Source: Hahella sp. KA22 (GTDB lineage: Bacteria > Pseudomonadota > Gammaproteobacteria > Pseudomonadales > Oleiphilaceae). From it: a DNA stretch of 64,000 nt. Below the pieces are notes generated by a model. It worked only from the letters and a program-made list of their open reading frames with translations, made no database searches and had not been told where the DNA came from. The translations under genes were made by a program, and so were the position numbers. The stretch spans positions 5,695,501 through 5,759,500 of the forward strand of contig NZ_CP035490.1 of the NCBI RefSeq assembly GCF_004135205.1. The letters run 5' to 3'. Of the stretch, positions 27,682-37,067 are shown piece after piece; position 1 is the first letter of the stretch, and each line of letters begins with the position of its first letter.

Positions 27682-28839
27682 ATGGAACCAACGCAAACCT
27701 ATCAGGCCCATGCGTTTCACGAGCAATTCAATAACGGCAGAGCATCAGGGTCCCTGACGGTGTCCGGCGGGTTCGTCGAGTTCTCCAATGGCGAAAGCAG
27801 CGTTCGCTTTCCAGTCACCGGCGCCCAAGTCAAAATGGGCGGAGCCAGCGATAGGCTGGTTTTCATCACTCACCCCGACTTTCCCGAGTGGAGCCTCTAC
27901 ACCAGCGACCGCAGCATCCTAAATCACCCTGCCCTGCATCAGGACAACCATCTGCAGGGCCAGCTACGCAAAGCACGTAATGTGCGTCGTATTAACTGGT
28001 CAGTACTCGTCATCGTCGTGGCATTGATCATCGGAGCGCCGCTTTCAATTGTCGTTTTTATGGATAGCATCACCGCCGTCGCCGCCAAGCAGGTTCCCGC
28101 CGAGTGGGAAGAGAAACTGGGCAAGACGGTATTCGGTCAATACCAGATAGAGAACGAACTACTTGAATCCGAAGATGGCGAACAGGCGATCGCTGCGCTT
28201 ACGGACCCACTGATCCAAGCCGTTAATGACGAACGTTACACCTATAAGGTTTACGTATCCAACTCATCCGACATCAACGCTTTCGCATTGCCTGGGGGAT
28301 ACATCGTTATTAACTCTGGACTGATCCTGGCCGCAGATAACGCCAGTGAAGTTCTTGGCGTCATGGCGCATGAAATATCACATGTCACGGAGCAGCATGG
28401 CGTGCGCAATATCATGGGGGCCGCCGGCACTTACGCGCTGGCTCAGGCGCTGTTCGGCGACGTCAGCGGTTTGCTGGCGACCGTGGCCAATGCCGCGCCG
28501 CTATTGCTGAACCAGAGCTATTCCAGAGGGTTTGAGTCAGACGCCGACGCCAAGGGATTGGAATTGCTAAATCGCGCCAATATCGACCCTAAAGGCTTAA
28601 TTACCTTCTTCGAAAAAATCATCGAAGAAGAGAAAAAGCGCCTTGAGCAAATCGAAGACGAGGACGCCAGGGATCTGATGAAAGACAGCATGGGATTCCT
28701 GAGTTCGCACCCAGCCACCGAGGATCGCATCGCCGACCTTCAGGAGCGGATCAGCGATCAGGAAGGCGACTACCGCAATCTGGAGCCGGAATTCCAAAGA
28801 CTGAAGCAACTGGTCAAGAAGTTTGTGGCGGAAAAGTAG
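27682..28839 (+). CDS. Membrane-anchored M48-family metalloprotease
   Basis: A 385-residue protein. Residues 1-105 form a small beta-rich N-terminal domain. One transmembrane helix follows (about 108-130, VLVIVVALIIGAPLSIVVFM), then an M48 peptidase domain with zinc motif HEISH at 230-234, preceded by INAFALPGGYIVINSG. The third ligand region is SYSRGFESDADAKGLELL, and SHPATEDRI is the usual closing motif. The topology suggests the catalytic domain faces the periplasm. A good AGGAAGGG precedes the ATG. It is followed at 54 bases by three AIM24-family genes, so it may process or service them. Confidence 0.9.
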   Translation: MEPTQTYQAHAFHEQFNNGRASGSLTVSGGFVEFSNGESSVRFPVTGAQVKMGGASDRLVFITHPDFPEWSLYTSDRSILNHPALHQDNHLQGQLRKARNVRRINWSVLVIVVALIIGAPLSIVVFMDSITAVAAKQVPAEWEEKLGKTVFGQYQIENELLESEDGEQAIAALTDPLIQAVNDERYTYKVYVSNSSDINAFALPGGYIVINSGLILAADNASEVLGVMAHEISHVTEQHGVRNIMGAAGTYALAQALFGDVSGLLATVANAAPLLLNQSYSRGFESDADAKGLELLNRANIDPKGLITFFEKIIEEEKKRLEQIEDEDARDLMKDSMGFLSSHPATEDRIADLQERISDQEGDYRNLEPEFQRLKQLVKKFVAEK

Positions 28840-28893
28840 AGTCCGCTCCATCGAAATTCAAAGAAATAAAGTTATCGACAACGGAGATAGCGC

Positions 28894-29556
28894 ATGAAGG
28901 CAGAGATAAAAGGAGGCGCAGCGTTCGGTTACGTGGACGTCGAGCTGGAGCCTGGCGAACAGATCACGGCTGAGTCTGACGCCATGTCCAGCATGTCGGC
29001 GGACCTGGATATGCAAACGCGCACCAATGGATCGTTTTTTATCGCCATCCTAAGAAAATTCCTGGGGGGCGAGACGTTCTTCATTAACCGCTTCAGCAAT
29101 AACACCAGCGGCGTGCGCAAGCTGACCCTGGTGCAGCCCACGCCAGGCGAGGTGCGCTGCGCCGAGCTGAATAATGAAACCTTGTGTTTTCAGCCAGGCG
29201 CTTTTCTGGCCGCGACAGAAGGCGTCACGCTGGGCGTGCGCTGGGCGGGATTCAAATCCTTCATCGCCAAGGAAGGTCTGTTCAAGTTGGTTGTCTCCGG
29301 CACAGGCAAAGTCTGGTACGGAGCCTACGGCGCCCTGCTCGAAAAAGAGATTGATGGCGAGTATATCGTCGACACCAGTCATCTGGTGGCCTATGACCCA
29401 GGCCTGAGCCTGCATATCCAGTTGGCGGGCGGCCTGTTCTCCAGCTTCTTCGGCGGCGAAGGTCTGGTAACCCGGGTCGAAGGCAAAGGTAAAGTCATCA
29501 TTCAAACCCGCAGCATTTCCGGTCTGACTGACTGGATCAATCCAAAGCTTTTCTAA
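28894..29556 (+). CDS. AIM24/TIGR00266-family protein 1
   Basis: A 220-residue cytosolic beta-rich protein of the AIM24 family. Hallmarks are VELEPGEQITAESDAMSSMS, GGETFFINRFSN, EGLFKLVVSGTGKVWYGAYG, DGEYIVDTSHLVAYDPGL and the closing FFGGEGLVTRVEGKGKVII with QTRS. The family's biochemical role in bacteria is unknown; yeast Aim24 is a mitochondrial inner-membrane organiser. It is the first of three tandem paralogues, separated from the next by ten bases. Confidence 0.9.
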   Translation: MKAEIKGGAAFGYVDVELEPGEQITAESDAMSSMSADLDMQTRTNGSFFIAILRKFLGGETFFINRFSNNTSGVRKLTLVQPTPGEVRCAELNNETLCFQPGAFLAATEGVTLGVRWAGFKSFIAKEGLFKLVVSGTGKVWYGAYGALLEKEIDGEYIVDTSHLVAYDPGLSLHIQLAGGLFSSFFGGEGLVTRVEGKGKVIIQTRSISGLTDWINPKLF

Positions 29557-29566
29557 GGGGCGCATT

Positions 29567-30250
29567 ATGGACATCGAACTTATCCATCGCCCAGGCAACA
29601 CTGCGGCGAAGGTCAAATTAGCGCAAGGCGAGATCTGCACGGCGGAATCCGGAGCCATGATCGCCATGAGCGGCAATATGGACGTCACGACGACAACGCA
29701 TAAGAAGCAAGGCGGCGGCCTGATGAAAGCGATCAAACGCATGGTCGCAGGCGAATCTTTGTTTCTTAACCACTTCGAACCCAAATCCGGCGACGGTGAA
29801 GTCTGGTTCGGCGCGACGCTCGCTGGCGACATGATGGCCTATGAACTGGACAATGAGAGCCTTATCGTACAGGGCGGCTCCTTCATGGCCTGCGAGCACA
29901 GCGTGGAAATCGATTTGGGCTGGCAAGGGTTCAAGTCTATCCTCTCTGGGGAAAGCATGTTCTGGCTGCATATGAAAGGAAAAGGCAAAGTGCTGCTTAA
30001 CTCTTTTGGCGCTATTTATCCGGTGGAGGTGGACGGGGAATATATCGTCGACACCGGTCATATCGTCGCCTTTAACGAGACGCTGGATTTCACCATCACC
30101 AAAGCCGGTAAAAGCTGGATGCATTCATTCCTCGGCGGCGAAGGGTTGGTTTGTAAATTCCACGGCAAGGGCACAGTCTGGTGTCAATCGCATAATCCAT
30201 CCAGCTTTGGATGGGCGATGTCGTCGGGCTTGAAGCCGCGTAAAGCTTAA
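29567..30250 (+). CDS. AIM24/TIGR00266-family protein 2
   Basis: A 227-residue paralogue of the preceding gene with the same landmarks: KLAQGEICTAESGAMIAMSG, AGESLFLNHFEP, SGESMFWLHMKGKGKVLLNS, DGEYIVDTGHIVAFNETL and FLGGEGLVCKFHGKGTVW. Its C terminus (WCQSHNPSSFGWAMSSGLK) replaces the usual QTRS motif by CQSHN. A strong AAGGGG lies upstream of the ATG. It is the middle member of a tight three-gene run. Confidence 0.9.
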   Translation: MDIELIHRPGNTAAKVKLAQGEICTAESGAMIAMSGNMDVTTTTHKKQGGGLMKAIKRMVAGESLFLNHFEPKSGDGEVWFGATLAGDMMAYELDNESLIVQGGSFMACEHSVEIDLGWQGFKSILSGESMFWLHMKGKGKVLLNSFGAIYPVEVDGEYIVDTGHIVAFNETLDFTITKAGKSWMHSFLGGEGLVCKFHGKGTVWCQSHNPSSFGWAMSSGLKPRKA

Positions 30251-30261
30251 GGAGAGTGATG

Positions 30262-31314
30262 ATGAGCACAGCAGCATACCAAGTCACAGTGACAGGTGAG
30301 TTGAATCCCGGCGTTACCCGGGAAAGCGCGGTGGAGGCTTTCGCCAAATTATTCAAGGTTGCGCCAGAGACCGCCGAGCAGATATTTTCCCGCGCCCCCA
30401 TGGTCGTGAAAAAGGGCATAGATGAGACCACCGCGGATAAAATTCAAATGGCGTTGACTAAAATCGGCGTACAAAGCCAGGTGGGAATGAGCGAAACGCC
30501 CGCTCCTGCCGTCATTGCAGCGGAAGAGCCGCAGCCAAACAATGAGATTACCAGGCCAGTTCCGCCTCCTCCTGAGCCAGTACCACAGGCTGCTCCCCCC
30601 AGCATGGTTGAGCCTGAAGCGAGCATCGATCAGGAGCAGGATCAGCCGGGATTTAAATTCAAAATTGAAGGGAGACCAGACTTCGCCTTCCTGACGGTGC
30701 AAGTGCCCGGCGGAAAGACACTCAGAGTGGAAGCCTCCGCAATGGCGACCATGGACACCAACATGGTCATGAAGACCAAGGCGAAAGGCGGTCTGGGCCG
30801 CTTCTTAACCTCCGAGTCCATTTTCATCAATGAGTTCACCGCTCAAAACGGTCCCGGCGAAATTGGCATCGCGCCGGCGTCTCCTGGGGATCTGGCGCAC
30901 GTATTTCTACAGGGAGAAACAATCTTTCTGCAGAACTCCGCATTTGTCGCCTCCGACATGGGCGTGACGGTGGAAACCAAATGGCAGGGGCTAACCAAAG
31001 GATTCTTCTCTGGCGAAAGCCTCTTCCTGATTCGCTGTAGCGGCGATGGCGACCTCTGGTTCAACACCTACGGCGGCATGATCATGCTGGACGTGGATGG
31101 CGACTATGTGGTGGACACCGGAAATATCGTCGCGTTTACGGAAGGGCTGGATTACAGCATTACCAAAGTCGGCGGATACAAGTCCCTCTTCTTCTCCGGC
31201 GAAGGCTTTGTCTGCCGTTTCAGCGGCAAAGGCAAAGTATGGATACAAACCCGCAGCGTCCAAGCCTTCACCAGCTGGGTTTACCCATTCCGACCGGTGC
31301 AGAACAAGGGGTAA
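30262..31314 (+). CDS. AIM24/TIGR00266-family protein 3 with N-terminal extension
   Basis: A 350-residue protein. Residues 1-75 form an extra small alpha/beta domain (YQVTVTGELNPGVTRESAVE, then FAKLFKVAPETAEQIFSRAP). A proline-rich linker (PPPPEPVPQAAPPS) follows, then an AIM24 domain with LRVEASAMATMDTN, DGDYVVDTGNIVAFTEGL and FFSGEGFVCRFSGKGKVW plus IQTRS. The ATG at 30262 is chosen because GGAGAG is six bases upstream; a GTG and an ATG immediately before it are alternatives. It ends the M48-AIM24 cluster and is followed by a terminator. Confidence 0.88.
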   Translation: MSTAAYQVTVTGELNPGVTRESAVEAFAKLFKVAPETAEQIFSRAPMVVKKGIDETTADKIQMALTKIGVQSQVGMSETPAPAVIAAEEPQPNNEITRPVPPPPEPVPQAAPPSMVEPEASIDQEQDQPGFKFKIEGRPDFAFLTVQVPGGKTLRVEASAMATMDTNMVMKTKAKGGLGRFLTSESIFINEFTAQNGPGEIGIAPASPGDLAHVFLQGETIFLQNSAFVASDMGVTVETKWQGLTKGFFSGESLFLIRCSGDGDLWFNTYGGMIMLDVDGDYVVDTGNIVAFTEGLDYSITKVGGYKSLFFSGEGFVCRFSGKGKVWIQTRSVQAFTSWVYPFRPVQNKG

Positions 31315-31327
31315 ACAGCTTCTGAAC

Positions 31328-31360
31328 AAGCCTTCGGTGAAAACCGGAGGCTTCTCTTTT
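31328..31360 (+). terminator. Intrinsic terminator after AIM24 cluster
   Basis: AAGCCTTCGGT and ACCGGAGGCTT pair around GAAA and are followed by CTCTTTT. Confidence 0.85.
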
Positions 31361-31472
31361 GCCAATCAATCTCCCTCGACGATCAGCGCAAAGGACAATA
31401 TGGGTAAAACCTATGGCCGTGCTAGTCTAGCTAGCAAAGCAATTTCACTACACCTCATCAGGAGTATTAGTT

Positions 31473-31934
31473 GTGATCAACTGGACCCGTAGAGCCTTTA
31501 ATGAGTTAACGCTTGATGAACTGTACGCATTATTGCGTCTACGGTCAGAGGTTTTTGTTGTGGAACAGAACTGTCCCTACTTGGATGCGGACGGCGCGGA
31601 TAAAGACTGCCTGCATTTACTGGGCTGGTCCGACATAGAAGGCGTTGAAACGCTGACTGCCTACCTGCGTCTCGCCCCACCAGGAATAAAATATAGCGAA
31701 ACATCCCTGGGCAGAATTGTCACCGCTCCCTCCGCGAGAGGCGGCGGATCAGGCAAAAAGCTGATGAGTGAGGGTTTGAATTGGGCTCGAGAGCTGTATC
31801 CGCAACACGATATAAAGATTCAAGCGCAGGCTTACTTGGAAAAGTTTTATCAAAGCTTCGGATTCGTCACTATTTCCGAGCAGTATGACGAGGACGGCAT
31901 TCCTCATATTGATATGCTGCTGACGGCAAAGTAA
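31473..31934 (+). CDS. elaA: ElaA-family GNAT acyltransferase
   Basis: A 153-residue GNAT enzyme of the ElaA group. The family signature LRSEVFVVEQNCPYLDADGA with following DKDCLHLLG is exact in style. The CoA loop GRIVTAPSARGGGSGKKLM and the C-terminal QAYLEKFYQSFGF complete it. Translation begins at GTG 31473, eight bases behind AGGAG. The physiological substrate of ElaA is not known. It is a single-gene unit. Confidence 0.92.
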   Translation: MINWTRRAFNELTLDELYALLRLRSEVFVVEQNCPYLDADGADKDCLHLLGWSDIEGVETLTAYLRLAPPGIKYSETSLGRIVTAPSARGGGSGKKLMSEGLNWARELYPQHDIKIQAQAYLEKFYQSFGFVTISEQYDEDGIPHIDMLLTAK

Positions 31935-31957
31935 CAAGGTAAGCCGCTTATTACTAA

Positions 31958-33019
31958 TTACAGCGGCCAGCGCACCAGATAAACCTGCCCATTCGCTGTG
32001 CCAATTGCTATAAGCTTCTTCTGAGTCGAGTAATCAAGCGCGGTTACCGACTCATCTGCAATTTTCAGCCGATGAAAGGCTTTCAAGCCTTCATTCCAAA
32101 AATCAACTGCACCAGAATAAGCGCCTACAAGCACCAAGCCATTGTCTTGGATACGAACTACGTTGGTCTCCTCGTTTTTCTTTCTCGACAGAACCTTTAA
32201 TGCTTCCGCACTAACGATAGATATATCATCCTTACCAACGACGCTTAAGATCTTCCCATCTTCAGACAAGCTGATTAATTCGGCGCTTTCTCCCAAGTCG
32301 AGTTCATTCTCCAAAGACGGTGCATCGCCAACGTCCCATACTTGAATCACGCCGCCATCCAATGCAATAAATGCACGGGAGCCATCTGATGAAATGGCAG
32401 AGGCCAATACATCTCCCGACGCTTTCCAAGTTACCTTACGATCTCTGGCGGGGTCGACCACATAGACTGCTCTGTCTCTAAATCCTGATGCGACCAGAAT
32501 ATCGTTATTTGAAAAAGATAATCCTGTTTGAAAGTCGTATTTAACCGCAAAGTGATTTAGCTCTTTACCTTCAAAGTCATATAAATAGTTTCCGTAAGCG
32601 ACGTACCTGCCTTCTTTTGAAAAGTCCGCCTTCTTAGCCTCTACTGGAAATAAATATTCGGCATGACGAGAGTCCAACCTTGAGTCCATGAGCTGAACTC
32701 TACCATCGCTATAAGCCAGCGCCACATTGCTGGAGTCAGAGATAAAACTGGCGTTAATCAACTTACCTTGAAATGTCAAAGAACCATCTACGGCGCCGCT
32801 ATCAGTCGCTAGAACCTTGGCGTTATCATACAAAGCGCCAACAAACAGAAGCTCTGAGTCAGGAGAAAACTCTATTCTTTTAATGGGAAATTTGGAGAGA
32901 CTGTGAGAATACTTTATCTCCCAGTCACCTGCGGGAACTATCTCCTGGCTGGTAAGGCATCCACCTACAAGAGGAAAAATAAAGCTTAATAGCAGTAGGG
33001 CCGAATTCCGTTTTGACAA
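31958..33019 (-). CDS. WD40-like propeller lipoprotein
   Basis: A 353-residue lipoprotein with lipobox LVGGC (Cys21). It is made of repeated blades such as IKRIEFSPDSELLFVGALYD, VALAYSDGRVQLMDSRLDSR, ASAISSDGSRAFIALDGGVI and VTALDYSTQKKLIAIGTANG, so about seven WD40-type repeats form a propeller. It is probably attached to the inner face of the outer membrane. It lacks the cysteine and trimer features that would identify BamB. It is AT-richer than its surroundings. The binding partner is unknown. Confidence 0.8.
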   Translation of the reverse strand: MSKRNSALLLLSFIFPLVGGCLTSQEIVPAGDWEIKYSHSLSKFPIKRIEFSPDSELLFVGALYDNAKVLATDSGAVDGSLTFQGKLINASFISDSSNVALAYSDGRVQLMDSRLDSRHAEYLFPVEAKKADFSKEGRYVAYGNYLYDFEGKELNHFAVKYDFQTGLSFSNNDILVASGFRDRAVYVVDPARDRKVTWKASGDVLASAISSDGSRAFIALDGGVIQVWDVGDAPSLENELDLGESAELISLSEDGKILSVVGKDDISIVSAEALKVLSRKKNEETNVVRIQDNGLVLVGAYSGAVDFWNEGLKAFHRLKIADESVTALDYSTQKKLIAIGTANGQVYLVRWPL

Positions 33020-33448
33020 TATAAAACTCCGGGTGGGGATAAGATTTTACGGTTTCTTCAATGTTTTCTATCAAAGTCATTAGCAAGCCAATCTGGACGC
33101 GCACAAAATGAATAGATATACGCCAGCGACGACAGGCTAACTGTATTCTTAATAGTAAGACCGGTTCAATAGTGCATAGGGTCAACGCAATCAATGCATT
33201 GGGAGTTTGCAGAAAAGTCTCAATGTATAGACTTTAGAGAGAGGGCGACGGGCGGCTTCCATGCCTGGGTTTAACAGCGCTTCTGCGTCAATTCCGTTTA
33301 TAAGTCCGTTTCGACCCAGCCGGGTCTGCGGGCTAATCCTTTTGTGAGTCCATTTGTGAGTCCTTGATGAGAGCGTCCCTCTCCATCCCGTCGCAGGAGT
33401 AATATTACTTTTTGCAGCGACCAATACAGTCGCACACTCGGAATTTTT
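33020..33448. other. Intergenic region, 429 bases, no supported gene
   Basis: Only short frames without ribosome sites are seen. A short direct repeat, TTTGTGAGTCC, occurs twice near 33342-33364. No clear promoter pair or RNA was recognised. Confidence 0.5.
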
Positions 33449-33937
33449 TTAGCGATTATGACGACGCCAGTGCAGGGCTTTTAATGCATCAATGGCGTGC
33501 TGCCCCCAATGAATGCGAAAGCTTTCTTCCCAGTAGCATACGGCTTCTTTGACGTGATTATGGTCCCATAAGGACAGGCCGTCTTTCATATCGCGATAGA
33601 TGTCCGCCAGATCATCGGCGATGTCTCCCGCATTGACGGAAGCGGATTGCATATCAAACGGGTCGTCGATATCGCGATATTGTGTGAATGGCATCGAGCT
33701 GAATCGCTGGTAGACTTTCTGCCAGGCGTCGTGGGTCATGGTTTCAAATTCCAGATCCGTACCCGCCGGTTCAAATGGCAGGTCCAGTATCGTCGCGTAA
33801 AGCTTGGCCAGCAGTCTGGTAGCTGTCGCCATTTCTTCATCTTGGGTGCCCGGCGTCGCTTCGCTCCATTGACAATATTCCCGGGCCAATTCTACAAAAC
33901 GTTGAGTTTGCTCACTGCTGGGTTCTATTGTTTTCAA
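33449..33937 (-). CDS. DUF5063-like protein
   Basis: A 162-residue acidic, helical, cytosolic protein. The pattern TQRFVELAREYCQWSEA, a central RLLAKLYATILDLP, and ADDLADIYRDMKDGL with HVKEAVCYWEESFRIHWGQH is what I associate with DUF5063. No catalytic residues are apparent. It is a lone gene between two gaps. The function is unknown. Confidence 0.7.
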   Translation of the reverse strand: MKTIEPSSEQTQRFVELAREYCQWSEATPGTQDEEMATATRLLAKLYATILDLPFEPAGTDLEFETMTHDAWQKVYQRFSSMPFTQYRDIDDPFDMQSASVNAGDIADDLADIYRDMKDGLSLWDHNHVKEAVCYWEESFRIHWGQHAIDALKALHWRRHNR

Positions 33938-34143
33938 GTTCAGTTACCTCTGAATATTAGGCTCGTTGTAATTCTATTGCGCAGGCCATTGCGCAATTAC
34001 GGCCGCAACTTTCGCCGCCGACTCATTCTTTGTTATCTACGGAAGGACAGGACGCCTTTCGAGTTAATTTGTCACTAACGTTATCAAATACCCCTTTGAT
34101 TCAACAGCTAGTATTAATGCTAGCTCTGTATTCATAAATTCGA

Positions 34144-35106
34144 ATGGAGAATAATGGGCGTCTCTTGCAAATTGCTGACAACACGCCCGTTAATCAGCTC
34201 AATACAGGATGTAATGACATGAGCGAAAACCTGCACTGCTGGACCCATAACCCAAAGCAACACAACGCCATCGTTCTATTCGTACACGGGGGTCCTGGAA
34301 GCCACTCGCATTATTTCAAAGAGTGGCTGCAACGTTATCCTATTTACAGCGAACGTTTTGGCTGGATCTCCTATGACCAGCGCGGCTGCGGACTTTCAGC
34401 CAAGTCGCCAGCGCTCACACACCAGGATAACGTTAACGATCTTATCGCGATCATTCATCGTCTTGGCGTCCGCCATCCTGGCCTCTGCGCCGTGGTCGGA
34501 CACAGCTACGGCGCCAGATTGCTTTATGACGCACTTAAACAAGACGACACTATTGAGACCAAAGCCGTTTTTCTGGGGAGGTCTTTACGACCGGACATTC
34601 CCGCCAAGAGGAACTTCCTGATAGATCAGATCCTGATGAAGATTTTCCAACGCGATGACTACGCCACTCTGATGCAGGAAGTTGAGTATGATATCCAGAA
34701 TCCCGCCAGCTTATGGAGCGCCAAACAAGCATTCCGGGAGAAACTGAAACACAGGGATCTGCGAGCCTTGTTTTATTGGTCGAACTTTCAGGCCATGGAT
34801 GAATACGCCGCCATCAAAGCGCAGACGGAGTTACAGGAAAGCGATGAGGTGTTTAAGCAGATTACCGGCTCAATTCACACTCAGTCAGGGCCGGACGATG
34901 TATATGACTTCGGCAGCTTGAAACAAGCCTCTTTGAACATAATGGGCGCTGGCGACTTCGTCATGGCGGGAGACACTTACACAGCGCCGGCGGATAATGC
35001 CTATAGCGCCAGAATGTTTTCAAAGTCAGGACATTATCCGCACCTGGAAGAGCCGGAACAGTTTATCGCGACGCTGGAGCGCTTCCTTCTCCACCGTCAC
35101 GTATAA
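34144..35106 (+). CDS. Alpha/beta hydrolase, proline-iminopeptidase-like
   Basis: A 320-residue alpha/beta hydrolase. The oxyanion strand VLFVHGGPGSHSHYF and YDQRGCGLSAKS match the prolyl iminopeptidase branch. The nucleophile elbow is VVGHSYGARLL, with an acidic residue in GAGDFVMAG and the histidine in KSGHYPHLEEPEQF near the C terminus. It has no signal peptide. ATG 34219, nine bases behind AGGA, is an alternative start that would remove 25 residues. The substrate may be a peptide or small ester. Confidence 0.85.
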   Translation: MENNGRLLQIADNTPVNQLNTGCNDMSENLHCWTHNPKQHNAIVLFVHGGPGSHSHYFKEWLQRYPIYSERFGWISYDQRGCGLSAKSPALTHQDNVNDLIAIIHRLGVRHPGLCAVVGHSYGARLLYDALKQDDTIETKAVFLGRSLRPDIPAKRNFLIDQILMKIFQRDDYATLMQEVEYDIQNPASLWSAKQAFREKLKHRDLRALFYWSNFQAMDEYAAIKAQTELQESDEVFKQITGSIHTQSGPDDVYDFGSLKQASLNIMGAGDFVMAGDTYTAPADNAYSARMFSKSGHYPHLEEPEQFIATLERFLLHRHV

Positions 35107-35171
35107 CCACCCGCCGCAACTCAGTAGACGTGCGGCGCGTTCTTGCTCTTCCCTCTGTCAGGAAAGGCTTT

Positions 35172-35777
35172 TCAGTAACTTCTGAGCCGGACTTTGTTTA
35201 AGAACTGAGTCCGCTCATGTTCATCAGGAATGCACTCCGCCATCGCCTGATAAAGCTTGATTTCCGTCGGCGACTCTTCGCGGCACTTGCGCACGATACA
35301 GCCCGCCAACGGCCCGACATACCGGCTGAGAAGCTGCGTCAGACGTTGCAGCTTTTCTTCACTCAAGGCGGTTCCAACACTGCTTTTATATTTGGGCTTT
35401 GGCTTGCTCGCCGCAGGTGCGGCCGTTTTTTGACGCGTAGCGGAGTCCAGGCTGCGTCCGGGATGCGTCATAACGTCATTTCTATGGGCGCGATCAAGGA
35501 AAGTATCCCGCTCCGCGCCATTGGGAATGTGCAATGACAGCGTATCTATCATTTCCGGCAGTGAACGGGAATGCGAGGCGGCATTGCGAATAAGGTGAGT
35601 TGAGACCGGCCCTAAGTGTCGCGCCAGCGCGACGGTCAGAATCCCATAGATTTCTGCTGACAGTTGAAGTGGCGATGTTGTTTCAGATTGACCATTGCGC
35701 GCACCGTTTCGGCTTGCGCTCTCTTCGGCCGTGTGACTTCCATTCTTCCTATAAACTCTGGTTGCCAAAATATCCAT
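35172..35777 (-). CDS. Protein with two copies of a small helical domain (GPxA...R.FL type)
   Basis: A 201-residue protein. Two similar segments are visible: LARHLGPVSTHLIRNAASHS with ERDTFLDRA (about residues 50-95) and LSRYVGPLAGCIVRKCREES with ERTQFLNKV (about 150-197). They are joined by a KPKPKY linker. This small domain resembles the one found at the C termini of some bacterial protein kinases and cyclases. Here it stands without any catalytic partner, so an adaptor or binding role is inferred. No signal peptide is seen. Confidence 0.65.
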   Translation of the reverse strand: MDILATRVYRKNGSHTAEESASRNGARNGQSETTSPLQLSAEIYGILTVALARHLGPVSTHLIRNAASHSRSLPEMIDTLSLHIPNGAERDTFLDRAHRNDVMTHPGRSLDSATRQKTAAPAASKPKPKYKSSVGTALSEEKLQRLTQLLSRYVGPLAGCIVRKCREESPTEIKLYQAMAECIPDEHERTQFLNKVRLRSY

Positions 35778-36083
35778 ACCATAGCCGCCTGTAATGTTGC
35801 TTTCGTTTTTAGTATCAGGAGATGTGAGAGAGTTTCACATTAAGAGAGGCAAGGCCTTGCAAGGCAATACAGATTCGACCGCATGACATCCCTCTCATAC
35901 GCCGCGAACACTGCTGGGTTCTGGGCGTGCGGCGGCTCGATGGAAGCATTCCGGGCTTCATGGACCGCCAATTGAGCAAGCGTCGCATCAAGCGGACAAC
36001 CGTCATTAATTTGATAAACGATCGCCCGCACGATGACGTTAAACGCCTACGACGTCACACTCTATCATGATAAAACGTCAGTT
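35778..36083. other. Intergenic region, 306 bases, no supported gene
   Basis: Short frames only, none with a ribosome site and good composition. It lies between two minus-strand genes and presumably carries the promoter of the gene at 35172-35777. Confidence 0.4.
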
Positions 36084-36836
36084 TCAGTCCTCTCCGACTT
36101 CTACGCCACCATTTTGTTTGGGCGCATGAGCCAAGATTCGATCCGCCAGCCGCGAGAAAGGCAAACTCTGAATCCAGACAGTCCCGGTTCCCCGCAGAGT
36201 CGCCAGGAACATACCCTCCCCGCCGAAAAACATACTGCGTATGCCTTTCACCATCTCGATTTCATAACTGATGGACGGCGTGAACGCCACCAGACAGCCT
36301 GTATCCAGACGCAGCGTTTCGTTATTGAGACGCTTTTCCACCACAGTCCCGCATGCGTGGATAAAAGCCATGCCGTCCCCTTCCAGCTTTTGCAGCACAA
36401 AACCTTCGCCGCCGAAGAAACCGCTGCCCAGTCGACGATTGAATTCCACGCTGATGCGGGTGCCCATGGCTGCGGCCAGAAAGGAGTCTTTCTGGCAGAT
36501 AATGGTCCCGCCCTGATTGGCCAGATCCACCGGTACAATGCTGCCGGGATATGGCGCCGCGAACGAAACCTGCTCCTTGCCATGACCACTGTTGGTGAAG
36601 TGAGTCATGAACAAAGACTCCCCCGTCATCATGCGTTTGCCGGCGCTGAACAACTTGGAAAAGAAGCCCTGCTCAGGGTCCGAACCATCGCCCATCTTGG
36701 TTTCGAACTCTATGCCGCCGGTCATATAGTTCATGGCCCCGGCTTCCGCGATGACGGTTTCACCTGGGTCCAGCTCCACTTCCACCATTTGCATATCGTG
36801 GCCGATGATCTTGTAGTCCACCTCGTGGCTGCGCAT
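36084..36836 (-). CDS. AIM24/TIGR00266-family protein 4
   Basis: A 250-residue AIM24 protein, separate from the three-gene cluster at 28.9-31.3 kb. Landmarks are [80 protein letters not shown] and [20 protein letters not shown]. It is closer to the widespread TIGR00266 type than the tandem trio. AAGGAG eight bases upstream supports ATG 36836. The role in bacteria is unknown. Confidence 0.9.
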   Translation of the reverse strand: MRSHEVDYKIIGHDMQMVEVELDPGETVIAEAGAMNYMTGGIEFETKMGDGSDPEQGFFSKLFSAGKRMMTGESLFMTHFTNSGHGKEQVSFAAPYPGSIVPVDLANQGGTIICQKDSFLAAAMGTRISVEFNRRLGSGFFGGEGFVLQKLEGDGMAFIHACGTVVEKRLNNETLRLDTGCLVAFTPSISYEIEMVKGIRSMFFGGEGMFLATLRGTGTVWIQSLPFSRLADRILAHAPKQNGGVEVGED

Positions 36837-37067
36837 ATCAGTTTTTCTCCTTGCGTTTTTTTGATGACTTCATAACGCCATAGTTATCAAACAGATGCAA
36901 GCCTCCCTCCTCCCGCAAAAGACAGGACAAGTCGTTGCGTTTTGTATTATCAGCCAGGATCGCCACAGCCATGAATAAAAGCAGTTCCATCATCGTTTGA
37001 CGCCCAGCGCACAGCCAATTTCATCACTGCAATTGTCCCGCCGCTGAGGTATAAAGGGAGCGCAAAA

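Noticed and set aside
33191-33424. 77-codon minus-strand frame in the 33.0-33.4 kb gap
   Set aside because: No ribosome site, composition unlike neighbours, no recognisable domain.
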